From the NCBI GenBank assembly GCA_027335965.1, contig DAHWGZ010000014.1, forward strand, positions 1-21,745: a stretch of DNA of 21,745 nucleotides, written 5' to 3'. Position 1 is the stretch's first letter. Every line of letters begins with the position of its first letter. This document shows, in pieces, positions 16,405-21,745 of this stretch. This DNA comes from Acidiferrobacter sp. GTDB lineage: Bacteria; Pseudomonadota; Gammaproteobacteria; Acidiferrobacterales; Acidiferrobacteraceae. The notes beneath the pieces are model-generated. The model was not told where the DNA came from, made no database searches, and worked only from the letters and a program-made list of their open reading frames with translations. The position numbers and the translations under genes are program-made.

Positions 16405-17496
16405 TCACGGTTGGGAGTTCTGGTCGTCGGCGTCGGGCTTGCGGCCCTTGTGCGCGCGACCCTGCCGGGACCGCGCCACGGCGGCCACGCCCAGGCCCAC
16501 CACCGCGCCCGCCGCGGCCGCGCCCCCCACGACGCCCGCGCGCGACCAGTGCCCGGTAGGCGTCGATATCGGCCGGTAAAAACCGCCCTTGTCCCAGAAA
16601 CCCGGCTCCGAGCACCCAAGGCAGGGATGGCCCGACTCGATCGGAAAACTGGTGCCACCGTTCCACTTCATGGTCGGACAGGCGTTGTGCGTGATCGGCC
16701 CCTTGCAGCCGAGCTCGAACAGGCACCAACCCTGGCGCGCGCCCTCGTCATCGAATGCCTTGGCAAACAGGCCTCGGTCGTAGAAGGACCGGCGGTAACA
16801 GCGATCGTGGATGCTGTTGGCATAGAAATTGGTCGGCCGGCGCAGATGATCCAGGGTCGGCACGCCGAAGGCCGTGTAGTACATGATGACGCCGGTGATG
16901 ACCTCCGCGATCGGCGGGCATCCGGAGACGTTGATGATCGGGCGGTCTTCCACGATCTCCGATACGGGCACGGCCCCCGTGGGGTTGGGAGAGGCATAAG
17001 GGAGCCCCCCGAAGGCCGCGCATGTCCCCACCGCCACGACCGCCGCCGCCCCGCCCGCCGCATGCCTAAGGTCGCTCACGGCGCTGCGCCCGGCCACCGT
17101 GCAATAGGCGCCGTTTTGCGAAAGCGGCACGGCCCCGTCGACTATGAGGACATACTTGCCCCACGCCCCCTTCATGGCGGCATCCTTCGCGCCCTCCGCC
17201 GCCGTGCCGGCCGCCGCCTGCAGCGTGTCGTTGAAGGCAAGCGAGATGTCATTGAAAATCAGGCTCGCAAGCCCCGGCGAAAAGGAGCGCGCGAGGCTCT
17301 CCAGGCAACCGGTGCATTCCTGGTAGGAAAGGTAGATCACGGTCGGCCTCTGGGCATATTCAAGGCGCTTTACCATTTCCGCGGCCTTTGCAGACGACAG
17401 CGCCAAGCTGGCGCTGGCGGTGGCGCAGAGCTGCAGAAACGCCCTGCGCGTGAGTCCGCGTCGCGCCAAGACATCCATGATGGTTTCGTCTGTCAC
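16405..17496 (-). CDS. hynS: [NiFe]-hydrogenase small subunit, Tat-exported (group 1, Isp-linked)
   Basis: This subunit carries the electron-relay clusters. The 363-residue precursor has a Tat signal with LTRRAFLQLC (Arg17-Arg18) and a C-terminal membrane helix at about 319-341. The proximal cluster ligands are Cys61 and Cys64 (ECTGC), Cys159 (GTCAAFGG) and Cys193. The distal cluster has His230, Cys233, Cys258 and Cys264. The medial [3Fe-4S] cluster has Cys273, Cys292 and Cys295. Glycine stands at both positions where O2-tolerant enzymes have extra cysteines, so this is a standard four-cysteine proximal cluster. The start is GTG at 17496, inside a GTGA overlap with the upstream gene's stop and after GAGGAGG. 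An internal Met at residue 7 (17478) is possible but would still leave the Tat motif intact. Confidence 0.96.
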   Translation of the reverse strand: MTDETIMDVLARRGLTRRAFLQLCATASASLALSSAKAAEMVKRLEYAQRPTVIYLSYQECTGCLESLARSFSPGLASLIFNDISLAFNDTLQAAAGTAAEGAKDAAMKGAWGKYVLIVDGAVPLSQNGAYCTVAGRSAVSDLRHAAGGAAAVVAVGTCAAFGGLPYASPNPTGAVPVSEIVEDRPIINVSGCPPIAEVITGVIMYYTAFGVPTLDHLRRPTNFYANSIHDRCYRRSFYDRGLFAKAFDDEGARQGWCLFELGCKGPITHNACPTMKWNGGTSFPIESGHPCLGCSEPGFWDKGGFYRPISTPTGHWSRAGVVGGAAAAGAVVGLGVAAVARSRQGRAHKGRKPDADDQNSQP

Positions 17497-17915
17497 GCCC
17501 CCTCCTCGCCGTTGGCCGCCTCCAGGCGTCGCGCGCTGCGCTCGATGTCCGCGGTGCCAGCTCGCGCGATCTCCGGCACATCAATGATTTCGATCCGTTC
17601 GCCCCGCACCTCGCCATCCGATCCATAATGCCGCACGCGCCACACGCCCGCGTATCGCGTCTCGTCGATGTGTGTGCGCACTAGGGCGTCGATGTCCATG
17701 CTGAGCTCGCCGCGGCCGAGACGGTCGTCGAGAAACCGCCTATCCCCTTCGGACAGCGGCATGTTGCTCAGGTCTATGACGTGGCTGTGGCGCGCGCGCG
17801 CCAACTCGCCAAGCGCCCAGGCGATCTCGCGCATGAGCGCCTTTGCCACCGCGGTGCCTGTCGGCGCGCCCGGGCCTGCCGGGTGGATTGGGATCACCCG
17901 CTCAAAGGCCCTCAT
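17493..17915 (-). CDS. HupH/HyaF-like hydrogenase expression protein, single domain
   Basis: This 140-residue soluble protein resembles the conserved C-terminal region of the HupH/HyaF family. It has NMPLSEGDRRFLDDRLGRGE, then MDIDALVRTHIDETRYAGVW, then RVRHYGSDGEV, and finally ERIEIIDVPEIARAGTADIE. HupH proteins assist maturation of the small subunit and its Fe-S clusters in uptake hydrogenases, but their precise reaction is not settled. Family members are often about 280 residues with a second N-terminal copy or domain; only one is present here. The ATG at 17915 follows GAGGATGGG, and the start lies inside the last codons of the protease gene (14-bp overlap). The stop overlaps the hynS GTG. 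Position directly before the small subunit fits a role in its maturation. The identification is from motif memory and context. Confidence 0.72.
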   Translation of the reverse strand: MRAFERVIPIHPAGPGAPTGTAVAKALMREIAWALGELARARHSHVIDLSNMPLSEGDRRFLDDRLGRGELSMDIDALVRTHIDETRYAGVWRVRHYGSDGEVRGERIEIIDVPEIARAGTADIERSARRLEAANGEEGA

Positions 17916-18426
17916 GATCCCATCCTCGAAGCACGCGACCCACGGCCGCCGCCACCTCCGGCAAAGCCGCGCGCACCGAGTCGCTCAGGGCGCCGCCCCA
18001 GCTTATGGCCTCGGGTCGCACGCCGACGAGGGCCCGCCGCGCCGGCAGGCCCTCGCAGAGGCGCGCCATGTCCAGCACCTCCGACAGGCTCACCTCGTGC
18101 ACGCTGCCGGCCTGCGGACGCGCGAGCAGCCGATCCATGTCGGCGCCCTCGAACACATGGACGTCGCCAGGCCTGCCGTCGAACACGACCGCGTCCACGA
18201 CAATGAGAGCTGCGGCGGTTTGTATGGTATCGAGGAGTGTAAAGCTTGCCGTTCCGCCATCTACGAATTCGGCGGCCTCAGCCAGCTGGGGATCCCCCTG
18301 AAGCCATCGCAGCGCATGCACGCCAACGCCATCGTCCTTCTGGAGGATATTCCCAAGCCCAAGGACCACCGCGCGCCCTTCCGCCGGACCGGTCCTTGCG
18401 TCCTGTTCTGCAACGTCGCCATCCAT
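17902..18426 (-). CDS. hynD: Hydrogenase large-subunit maturation endopeptidase (HyaD/HynD family)
   Basis: This protease checks for nickel in the large subunit and cuts off its C-terminal tail. The 174-residue product has the family start VVLGLGNILQKDDGVGVHAL (about 20-39) followed by EFVDGGTASFTLLDTI. The three metal-contacting acids/histidine of the family appear to be Asp32 (in KDDGVG), Asp78 (in VVDAV) and His110 (in SVHEVSL). The first is Glu in HybD but Asp in HycI-type enzymes, so this is within family variation. It is the first gene of the long operon. Its ATG at 18426 has a strong AGAAGGA site 7 nt upstream and an AT-rich leader ahead of it. Its end overlaps the HupH-like gene by 14 bp. 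Confidence 0.92.
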   Translation of the reverse strand: MDGDVAEQDARTGPAEGRAVVLGLGNILQKDDGVGVHALRWLQGDPQLAEAAEFVDGGTASFTLLDTIQTAAALIVVDAVVFDGRPGDVHVFEGADMDRLLARPQAGSVHEVSLSEVLDMARLCEGLPARRALVGVRPEAISWGGALSDSVRAALPEVAAAVGRVLRGWDHEGL

Positions 18427-18433
18427 ACGCGTA

Positions 18434-18441
18434 TCCTTCTT
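18434..18441 (-). promoter_or_regulatory. Ribosome-binding site of the first operon gene
   Basis: AAGAAGGA on the minus strand lies 7 nt before the ATG at 18426. It is a close match to the 16S anti-Shine-Dalgarno sequence and decides the start of the maturation protease. Confidence 0.75.
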
Positions 18442-18506
18442 TCGATCGCCTCGAAATCCCCAAGACGATCTTCAGCGGACAGTTGTTCTTGATGAAAACC
18501 CAACTT

Positions 18507-18517
18507 TCCTATTGTTC
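18507..18517. repeat. Direct repeat copy 1 (TCCTATTGTTC)
   Basis: This 11-bp sequence recurs exactly at 18691-18701, 184 bp away, on the same strand. Read on the minus strand it is GAACAATAGGA, and a shorter GAACAA occurs again just downstream at about 18483-18488. Repeated motifs in a control region may be activator sites. Confidence 0.45.
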
Positions 18518-18631
18518 AGGTTTTTTTGGCCCACACCTTTTTCTGTACAGCGTCACTATGGGCCATGACACTTCCATCCTACATTGCTTTTTGTCAACTT
18601 ATCGTCGAATCTTTCAGGCCATTAAACAAAA

Positions 18632-18662
18632 TTTATAAGGACGGCATTCGTGGATGTGACAA
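18632..18662 (-). promoter_or_regulatory. Weak candidate sigma-70 promoter
   Basis: On the minus strand TTGTCA (18662-18657) is followed after 19 nt by TATAAA (18637-18632). Both hexamers are one or two bases from consensus but the spacer is longer than the best 17 nt. Its -35 region lies inside the palindrome at 18655-18674, so a bound regulator could control it. Use of this promoter would give a leader of about 200 nt. TTGACA at 18597-18592 has no suitable -10 partner. Confidence 0.3.
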
Positions 18663-18674
18663 GATCATTTCACA
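18655..18674. promoter_or_regulatory. Imperfect palindrome, possible regulator operator
   Basis: TGTGACAAGATCATTTCACA is symmetric at 16 of 20 positions, with perfect outer arms TGTGA/TCACA and a GATC centre. The arms resemble CRP/FNR-family half-sites, but the spacing (10 nt between arms) is longer than the 6 nt of classical CRP sites. The regulator is therefore unknown. Confidence 0.4.
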
Positions 18675-18690
18675 AACACCATTATTAGCG

Positions 18691-18701
18691 TCCTATTGTT
18701 C
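18691..18701. repeat. Direct repeat copy 2 (TCCTATTGTTC)
   Basis: Exact second copy of the 11-bp motif at 18507-18517. It lies about 30 bp upstream of the -35 element of the candidate promoter, a position where activators often bind. Confidence 0.45.
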
Positions 18702-18702
18702 G

Positions 18703-18735
18703 ACTCATCCATTTGTGACGACCATACGGATGAGT
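18703..18735. repeat. Inverted repeat ACTCATCC / GGATGAGT
   Basis: Perfect 8-bp arms at 18703-18710 and 18728-18735 flank a 17-nt centre. There is no T-tract after it on either strand, so it is not an intrinsic terminator. It may be a bipartite operator at the outer edge of the AT-rich leader. Confidence 0.35.
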
Positions 18736-18745
18736 TCGCGTGAGG

Positions 18746-19401
18746 ATTATGGCGCGCCGGCGTCGCCCTGAGAGGCCCGCCTTTTTGGTCCCGGCTCACC
18801 CCGCCCTTCGCGTCTCTCCCAACAGGGGCCAAGGAATTTCGGGACGCGCGTTTTCCTGGGAGATCGAGATTTGGCCGACGGCCGCCGCCATGGCAAGCGC
18901 CTTTGCGCCACCGGCAGCCCCGTGGGGCGGGAGGAAATCGCGGTCTCGTTCGCCGCGTGGGCCCCGTCCACCCATGCGGTGATTTCCCGCAGACAGACCG
19001 GCCGGCGCGGGCGTAGCCCTGGGCGTCGAGACGAAGGGGAGTCGAGCCTTGAACCGTTTGCGTGGGGTTTCGATCCGGGACAAGAGGGCCGTCGGGGACG
19101 GCATAGGCCCTGCGATCGGGAGTTTTCCGGGCTGCCGCCCCGTGGCGGCGGCCCCGTGCGCCTCTGGCGCAAGGCGCCCTACCGCCGATGGGTCGGTTCC
19201 GCGCGGCAGCGCTTCTCCCAACGGATCTTGCCCGTCAGGGCACAGCGACCCCCCCAAGGCCCCTTGGCCGGCGGCTCCGGCGCCCCGTCGGCGATGCCAG
19301 AAACGCGCGCGTCCCGCCAGGCGCGAACCCGCCCAGACGCCCAATCCTCCGCCGTGCCAGGCCTCAATGCCCGGCTTCGGACCCTTCCCGACCGACCGGG
19401 C
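18746..19401. other. About 650 bp GC-rich stretch without a supportable gene
   Basis: Several frames on both strands are open over parts of this stretch because stop codons are rare in GC-rich DNA. None has a recognisable domain, a good ribosome-binding site or a composition like its neighbours; the translations are rich in Pro, Arg, Gly and Ala. A small plus-strand frame (18749-18982, start ATG after TGAGG) has the best start context, but its product looks like non-coding translation. The stretch contains local GC-rich hairpins such as GCGCC-TCT-GGCGC-type arms near 19160. It separates the stress-protein gene from the hydrogenase control region and could be a degraded gene, a genome-specific repeat or an RNA. 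I see nothing decisive. Confidence 0.5.
19356..19375 (-). terminator. Hairpin just after the universal stress protein gene
   Basis: On the minus strand GCCGGGC and GCCTGGC pair over 7 bp with one G-U wobble and a 6-nt loop, about 27 nt after the stop codon. No U-tract follows, so it would be a poor intrinsic terminator and may rather protect the 3' end. Confidence 0.3.
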
Positions 19402-19848
19402 CTATCGTCGGCTCGGAACGAGCAGCACCGGATGGGTGGCGGCCCGCGCCACGGCCTCGGCCACGCTCCCCAACACCAAGTGCTGGAACCCGCGGCGGCC
19501 ATGGGTGCCAACCACCACCAGATCCGCCCCCCAGCGCGTCGCTTCTTCCACGATGACCGCGCCGATATGCTGGTTCAAGTTCTGAGGCAGCGCGACCTCG
19601 ACCTCGAGGCCGCCCTTTTTGGCCTCGTTTCGGGCCTCGTCTATGATCGTTTGCCCGGCCTTGAACAGGATCTCCTCCAGCAGCGCGTCATCGATCAAGC
19701 CCGTATCCGCCGTCGTGAACGGAAACATGTCGACCACATGCACCAGCCGCAAGCGCGCGGACTGCTCTTTGGCCAACTTGATCGCTTCCTGAAGCGCCAA
19801 TGTCGAAGTACGACTGCCATCGATACCGACCACTATATTCTTATACAC
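19402..19848 (-). CDS. Universal stress protein, UspA family, ATP-binding type
   Basis: This is a cytoplasmic single-domain USP of 148 residues. Its Rossmann-like start (YKNIVVGIDGSRTSTLALQE) is followed by the second strand LRLVHVVD. It carries the full ATP-binding signature G-x2-G-x9-G-S (Gly114, Gly117, Gly127, Ser128, in VVGTHGRRG and LVLGS). These proteins bind ATP and act in stress survival, often as dimers; a specific target cannot be told. The start is a GTG at 19848 with AAAGGA 6 nt upstream. It has its own promoter candidate (extended -10 at 19930-19938) and lies after a terminator that closes the P-type ATPase transcript, so it is probably expressed alone. The gene is slightly less GC-rich than its neighbours. 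Confidence 0.92.
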   Translation of the reverse strand: MYKNIVVGIDGSRTSTLALQEAIKLAKEQSARLRLVHVVDMFPFTTADTGLIDDALLEEILFKAGQTIIDEARNEAKKGGLEVEVALPQNLNQHIGAVIVEEATRWGADLVVVGTHGRRGFQHLVLGSVAEAVARAATHPVLLVPSRR

Positions 19849-19929
19849 GTCGATTCCTTTTTGCTGTCGAGTGGCGCGTCTGCGCCTTTCCTATCCCCGG
19901 TCCCAACAAGCCGTCAGGGCCACTCCATG

Positions 19930-19938
19930 ACTATAGCA
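19930..19938 (-). promoter_or_regulatory. Extended -10 promoter of the universal stress protein gene
   Basis: TGCTATAGT on the minus strand matches an extended -10 element (TGn plus TATAAT with one mismatch). No good -35 is visible at 17 nt, as expected for the extended type. Transcription would start near 19923, giving a leader of about 75 nt before the GTG at 19848. Confidence 0.5.
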
Positions 19939-19971
19939 TTCCCGATATGGCGAAACACTTATATTCAACAG

Positions 19972-20006
19972 AAAAAGGCCGTTGCGCCTCTCGTCTGGCA
20001 ACGACC
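19972..20006 (-). terminator. Rho-independent terminator after the P-type ATPase gene
   Basis: On the minus strand GGTCGTTGC (20006-19998) pairs with GCAACGGCC (19985-19977) over 9 bp with one G-U wobble and a 12-nt loop. TTTTT follows directly. It lies about 150 nt after the ATPase stop codon and 34 nt before the stress-protein promoter element. Confidence 0.78.
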
Positions 20007-20158
20007 CAAAGCATTCATGGTTGCCACCCACTCAAAACGATCGCAGCCTTGTCCGGACCATAAGCGGCCTTTATGCGCGAACGTCGCGATCACGGCCGAT
20101 TCCCGCGCGGCATCGGGCGCGCCACCGCCCTTTGTGACGCCGCATGCGTGCGCGCCCC

Positions 20159-21745
20159 TCAAGGCGACGATGCGCCCGTGCCGGCCGCCGTCACGGGGCC
20201 GTTCGGCCCGCCTTTTTTGAGATGCCTGAGCAACGGCACCTTGAGCTGGTCCAGAAGCAGCGTATAAAGGATGGTGGCGCCCAGCAATTCGATCGTCATG
20301 ATCATCGGGATGCGCGCCATCAGTAGACCGTTTTCCGCCAACAGGCTGACTACCACGGCATCAAGGCCAATAGCCCACAGCAGCAGCGCGCCCGGGCGGG
20401 AATGCCAGATATGGCCTCGTTCGCGCACTAGAAGCACGTTCGCCAAACCGGAGAACACGAGTCCGAGGAAATCCAGGGTCTGCAGGCGGCCAAGGGGCAG
20501 GCCCATGGCGCGCCCGATGGCGTATACGCCGAAAATGTAGGCGGTCCACGCCACGGCCACGACCAGTGCGGCGAATATGAGCGCGCGCACGTCCCAGCGA
20601 TCCGGGGTCCGCGAGGGTCGCACATGATCGCGCGCCAGCGACATCGTGACGAAATCGTTGGCGAAAAGCAGCAAAAGCACGAGAATGGGGGTGATCACGA
20701 ACCTCTGGAAGACCAGCAGGCCGAGGCTCAAGAACAGCGCCACCTGAAAGGTCTTCACGATCTTGTTCAGGGTGTAGGTCAAAAGCCGTTGATAGACGCG
20801 CCGGCCGGTCTCCACCGCGTCGGCGACCCCCGACAGTCCGGGGTTCGTCAACACGAGGCTCGCCGCGGCCTTGGCGACATCAGTGGCGCTCTCCACCGCG
20901 ATCCCCACCTCCGCCTGCCTTAAGGCGGGCGCATCGTTCACGCCGTCCCCGGTCATGCCGACGATCTTCTGTTGCTGTTGGAGCCTTTGCACCAGATGGA
21001 ACTTGTCCTCGGGAAAGACGCCGGCATACACGGCGCAATCCCCGCCCATGTCGGCGCGGTCACAGACCTCGCCCGCCAAGCCGAGCGTTGCGGCCACGGT
21101 CTTTGCGGTCGCCACATTATCCCCCGTCACCATGCGCACGCGCACGCCGAAATCCCGCAGAAGCTGCAAGGCCTGCAAGGCGTCCGGGCGGATGGGGTCG
21201 GCCAGCGCGACGAGCCCTAAAAATCGCGGCGCCCCGACTGGACCCGCCGCCACCCCCAGGACCCGCGCGCCCTGCGCCGCGAGTTCTTCGGCCTCGCGCT
21301 CCCAACCCCGCGACCCGGTGAGGGCGGTGATGACCTGCGGCGCGCCCTTCATCGCCTGCCAGTGCGTCCCGTCGACTTGCCATGAGGCCTCGGAACGCTT
21401 CGTGGCGGGATCGAAGGGCGTAAAATCGTCCCGCGGCGGGATCGCCACTCCTTGATCGCGGGCCGCGGCCAGCAACGTAAGATCGATCGGGTCCTGCGTC
21501 GCATCGTCGCTGGCGGCGGCCGCCATGGACAAGAGCTGAGCGACTGTGGCATCGCTCATGGGCTTGGCGGCCGCCAAACTGAGTCGGTTCTGCGTCAAGG
21601 TCCCGGTCTTGTCGCTGCAGAGATCGCTCATGGCGGCGGCCTCCTCGATCGCGGCCAGGCGCGTGACCAGCACCCCCCGTTGCGCGAGACCCAGGGAGGC
21701 CATGGCGGTCGCGAGCGTAAACGTGGCCGGGAGCGCCACCGGAAC
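20159..21745 (-). CDS. P-type proton-efflux ATPase (type IIIA), N-terminus beyond window
   Basis: This is a membrane ATPase that probably exports H+ using ATP. The visible 528 residues start in membrane helix 4 with PVALPATFTLATAMAS. The catalytic phosphorylation motif CSDKTGTLTQN (Asp45 of the fragment) follows, then the nucleotide-binding KGAP, MVTGDN, and the hinge TGDGVNDAPALRQAEVGIAV. The C-terminal third holds about six membrane helices. PVALP and the short nucleotide-binding domain fit the plasma-membrane H+-ATPase group rather than heavy-metal pumps, which would have a CPC or similar motif in place of PVALP. The frame stays open through the right edge, so the actuator domain and helices 1-3 lie outside. 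Transport specificity is family inference. It is followed by its own terminator. Confidence 0.88.
   Translation of the reverse strand, partial: VPVALPATFTLATAMASLGLAQRGVLVTRLAAIEEAAAMSDLCSDKTGTLTQNRLSLAAAKPMSDATVAQLLSMAAAASDDATQDPIDLTLLAAARDQGVAIPPRDDFTPFDPATKRSEASWQVDGTHWQAMKGAPQVITALTGSRGWEREAEELAAQGARVLGVAAGPVGAPRFLGLVALADPIRPDALQALQLLRDFGVRVRMVTGDNVATAKTVAATLGLAGEVCDRADMGGDCAVYAGVFPEDKFHLVQRLQQQQKIVGMTGDGVNDAPALRQAEVGIAVESATDVAKAAASLVLTNPGLSGVADAVETGRRVYQRLLTYTLNKIVKTFQVALFLSLGLLVFQRFVITPILVLLLLFANDFVTMSLARDHVRPSRTPDRWDVRALIFAALVVAVAWTAYIFGVYAIGRAMGLPLGRLQTLDFLGLVFSGLANVLLVRERGHIWHSRPGALLLWAIGLDAVVVSLLAENGLLMARIPMIMTIELLGATILYTLLLDQLKVPLLRHLKKGGPNGPVTAAGTGASSP

Larger units (their letters stand above)
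18427..18745 (-). promoter_or_regulatory. AT-rich regulatory leader upstream of the hydrogenase operon
   Basis: This intergenic stretch is markedly richer in A and T than the rest of the window, especially from about 18485 to 18720. It contains no open frame with family features. It holds a 20-bp imperfect palindrome (18655-18674), an 11-bp direct repeat (18507-18517 and 18691-18701), an 8-bp inverted repeat (18703-18710 with 18728-18735) and an 8-bp palindrome CTGTACAG (18543-18550). A possible promoter lies at 18632-18662. The composition and density of repeats mark it as the control region of the whole downstream unit. I found no convincing sigma-54 (-24/-12) promoter, although such promoters drive some hydrogenase operons. 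Confidence 0.6.
19849..20158. other. Intergenic region between P-type ATPase and stress-protein genes
   Basis: About 310 bp without a gene. It contains an intrinsic terminator for the ATPase (19972-20006) and a promoter candidate for the stress-protein gene (19930-19938). The part from 20007 to 20158 shows nothing I can name. Confidence 0.6.

Noticed and set aside
18446..18465. Possible sigma-54 promoter (GG-N10-GC on the minus strand) just before the protease gene
   Set aside because: Only the GG and GC pairs fit. The surrounding bases do not match TGGCAC or TTGC, and it would leave almost no leader.
18520..18545. AGGT/ACCT hairpin followed by T-tract on the plus strand in the leader
   Set aside because: A four-base stem with a long loop is too weak for a terminator, and no plus-strand gene precedes it.
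18749..18982. Small plus-strand frame beginning after TGAGG
   Set aside because: The product has no recognisable features and looks like translation of non-coding GC-rich DNA. All other genes in the window are on the minus strand.
18796..19344. Minus-strand frame of about 180 codons between the stress protein and hydrogenase leader
   Set aside because: It has no family resemblance and no ribosome-binding site, and competing frames are open in the same stretch.
1..21745. CRISPR arrays, tRNA or rRNA genes, insertion sequences
   Set aside because: No regularly spaced repeats, cloverleaf sequences, rRNA segments or transposase-like proteins were seen on either strand.

Overview
The window is a GC-rich stretch of bacterial chromosome in which every gene I can support lies on the minus strand, so it is best read from right to left. 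The gene families fit a proteobacterial, probably gammaproteobacterial, chemolithotroph that oxidises hydrogen. An Isp-type (small subunit, Isp1, Isp2, large subunit) [NiFe]-hydrogenase is typical of purple sulfur bacteria and Acidithiobacillus-like organisms. The neighbouring P-type proton-efflux ATPase and V/A-type ATPase would suit an acid-stressed or acidophilic lifestyle. The taxonomic placement is inference only.

Layout from right to left. (1) 21745-20159: C-terminal two thirds of a P-type (type IIIA) H+-ATPase, cut by the window edge, followed by a good intrinsic terminator at 19972-20006. (2) 19848-19402: an ATP-binding-type universal stress protein with its own extended -10 promoter. 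(3) 19401-18746: about 650 bp of GC-rich sequence with no gene I can support. (4) 18745-18427: an AT-rich regulatory leader with a 20-bp imperfect palindrome, repeats and a possible promoter. (5) 18426-12644: hydrogenase structural genes: maturation protease, HupH-like factor, Tat-exported small subunit, Isp1 (cytochrome b-like), Isp2 (HdrD-like FeS protein) and large subunit. (6) 12610-4849: a full maturation set in the order hypA-hypB-hypF-hypC-hypD-hypE-hoxX. (7) 4790-1: V/A-type ATPase genes for a short coiled-coil stalk subunit, C, I, K, F and E. E runs off the left edge, and A, B and D would be expected beyond it.

The hydrogenase would oxidise H2 outside the membrane and pass electrons through Isp1/Isp2. 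HypA/B deliver nickel, HypF/E make the cyanide ligands, HypC/D assemble the Fe(CN)2CO unit, HoxX supplies CO under aerobic conditions and the protease trims the large subunit. The most notable observation is continuity. From 18426 to the left edge the genes are co-directional, separated by at most 58 bp, and often overlap at ATGA/GTGA junctions. No terminator or promoter is visible between the hydrogenase block and the V-ATPase block. This suggests one very long transcription unit joining H2 oxidation to a rotary ATPase, with a third ion-pump gene (P-type H+-ATPase) just upstream.
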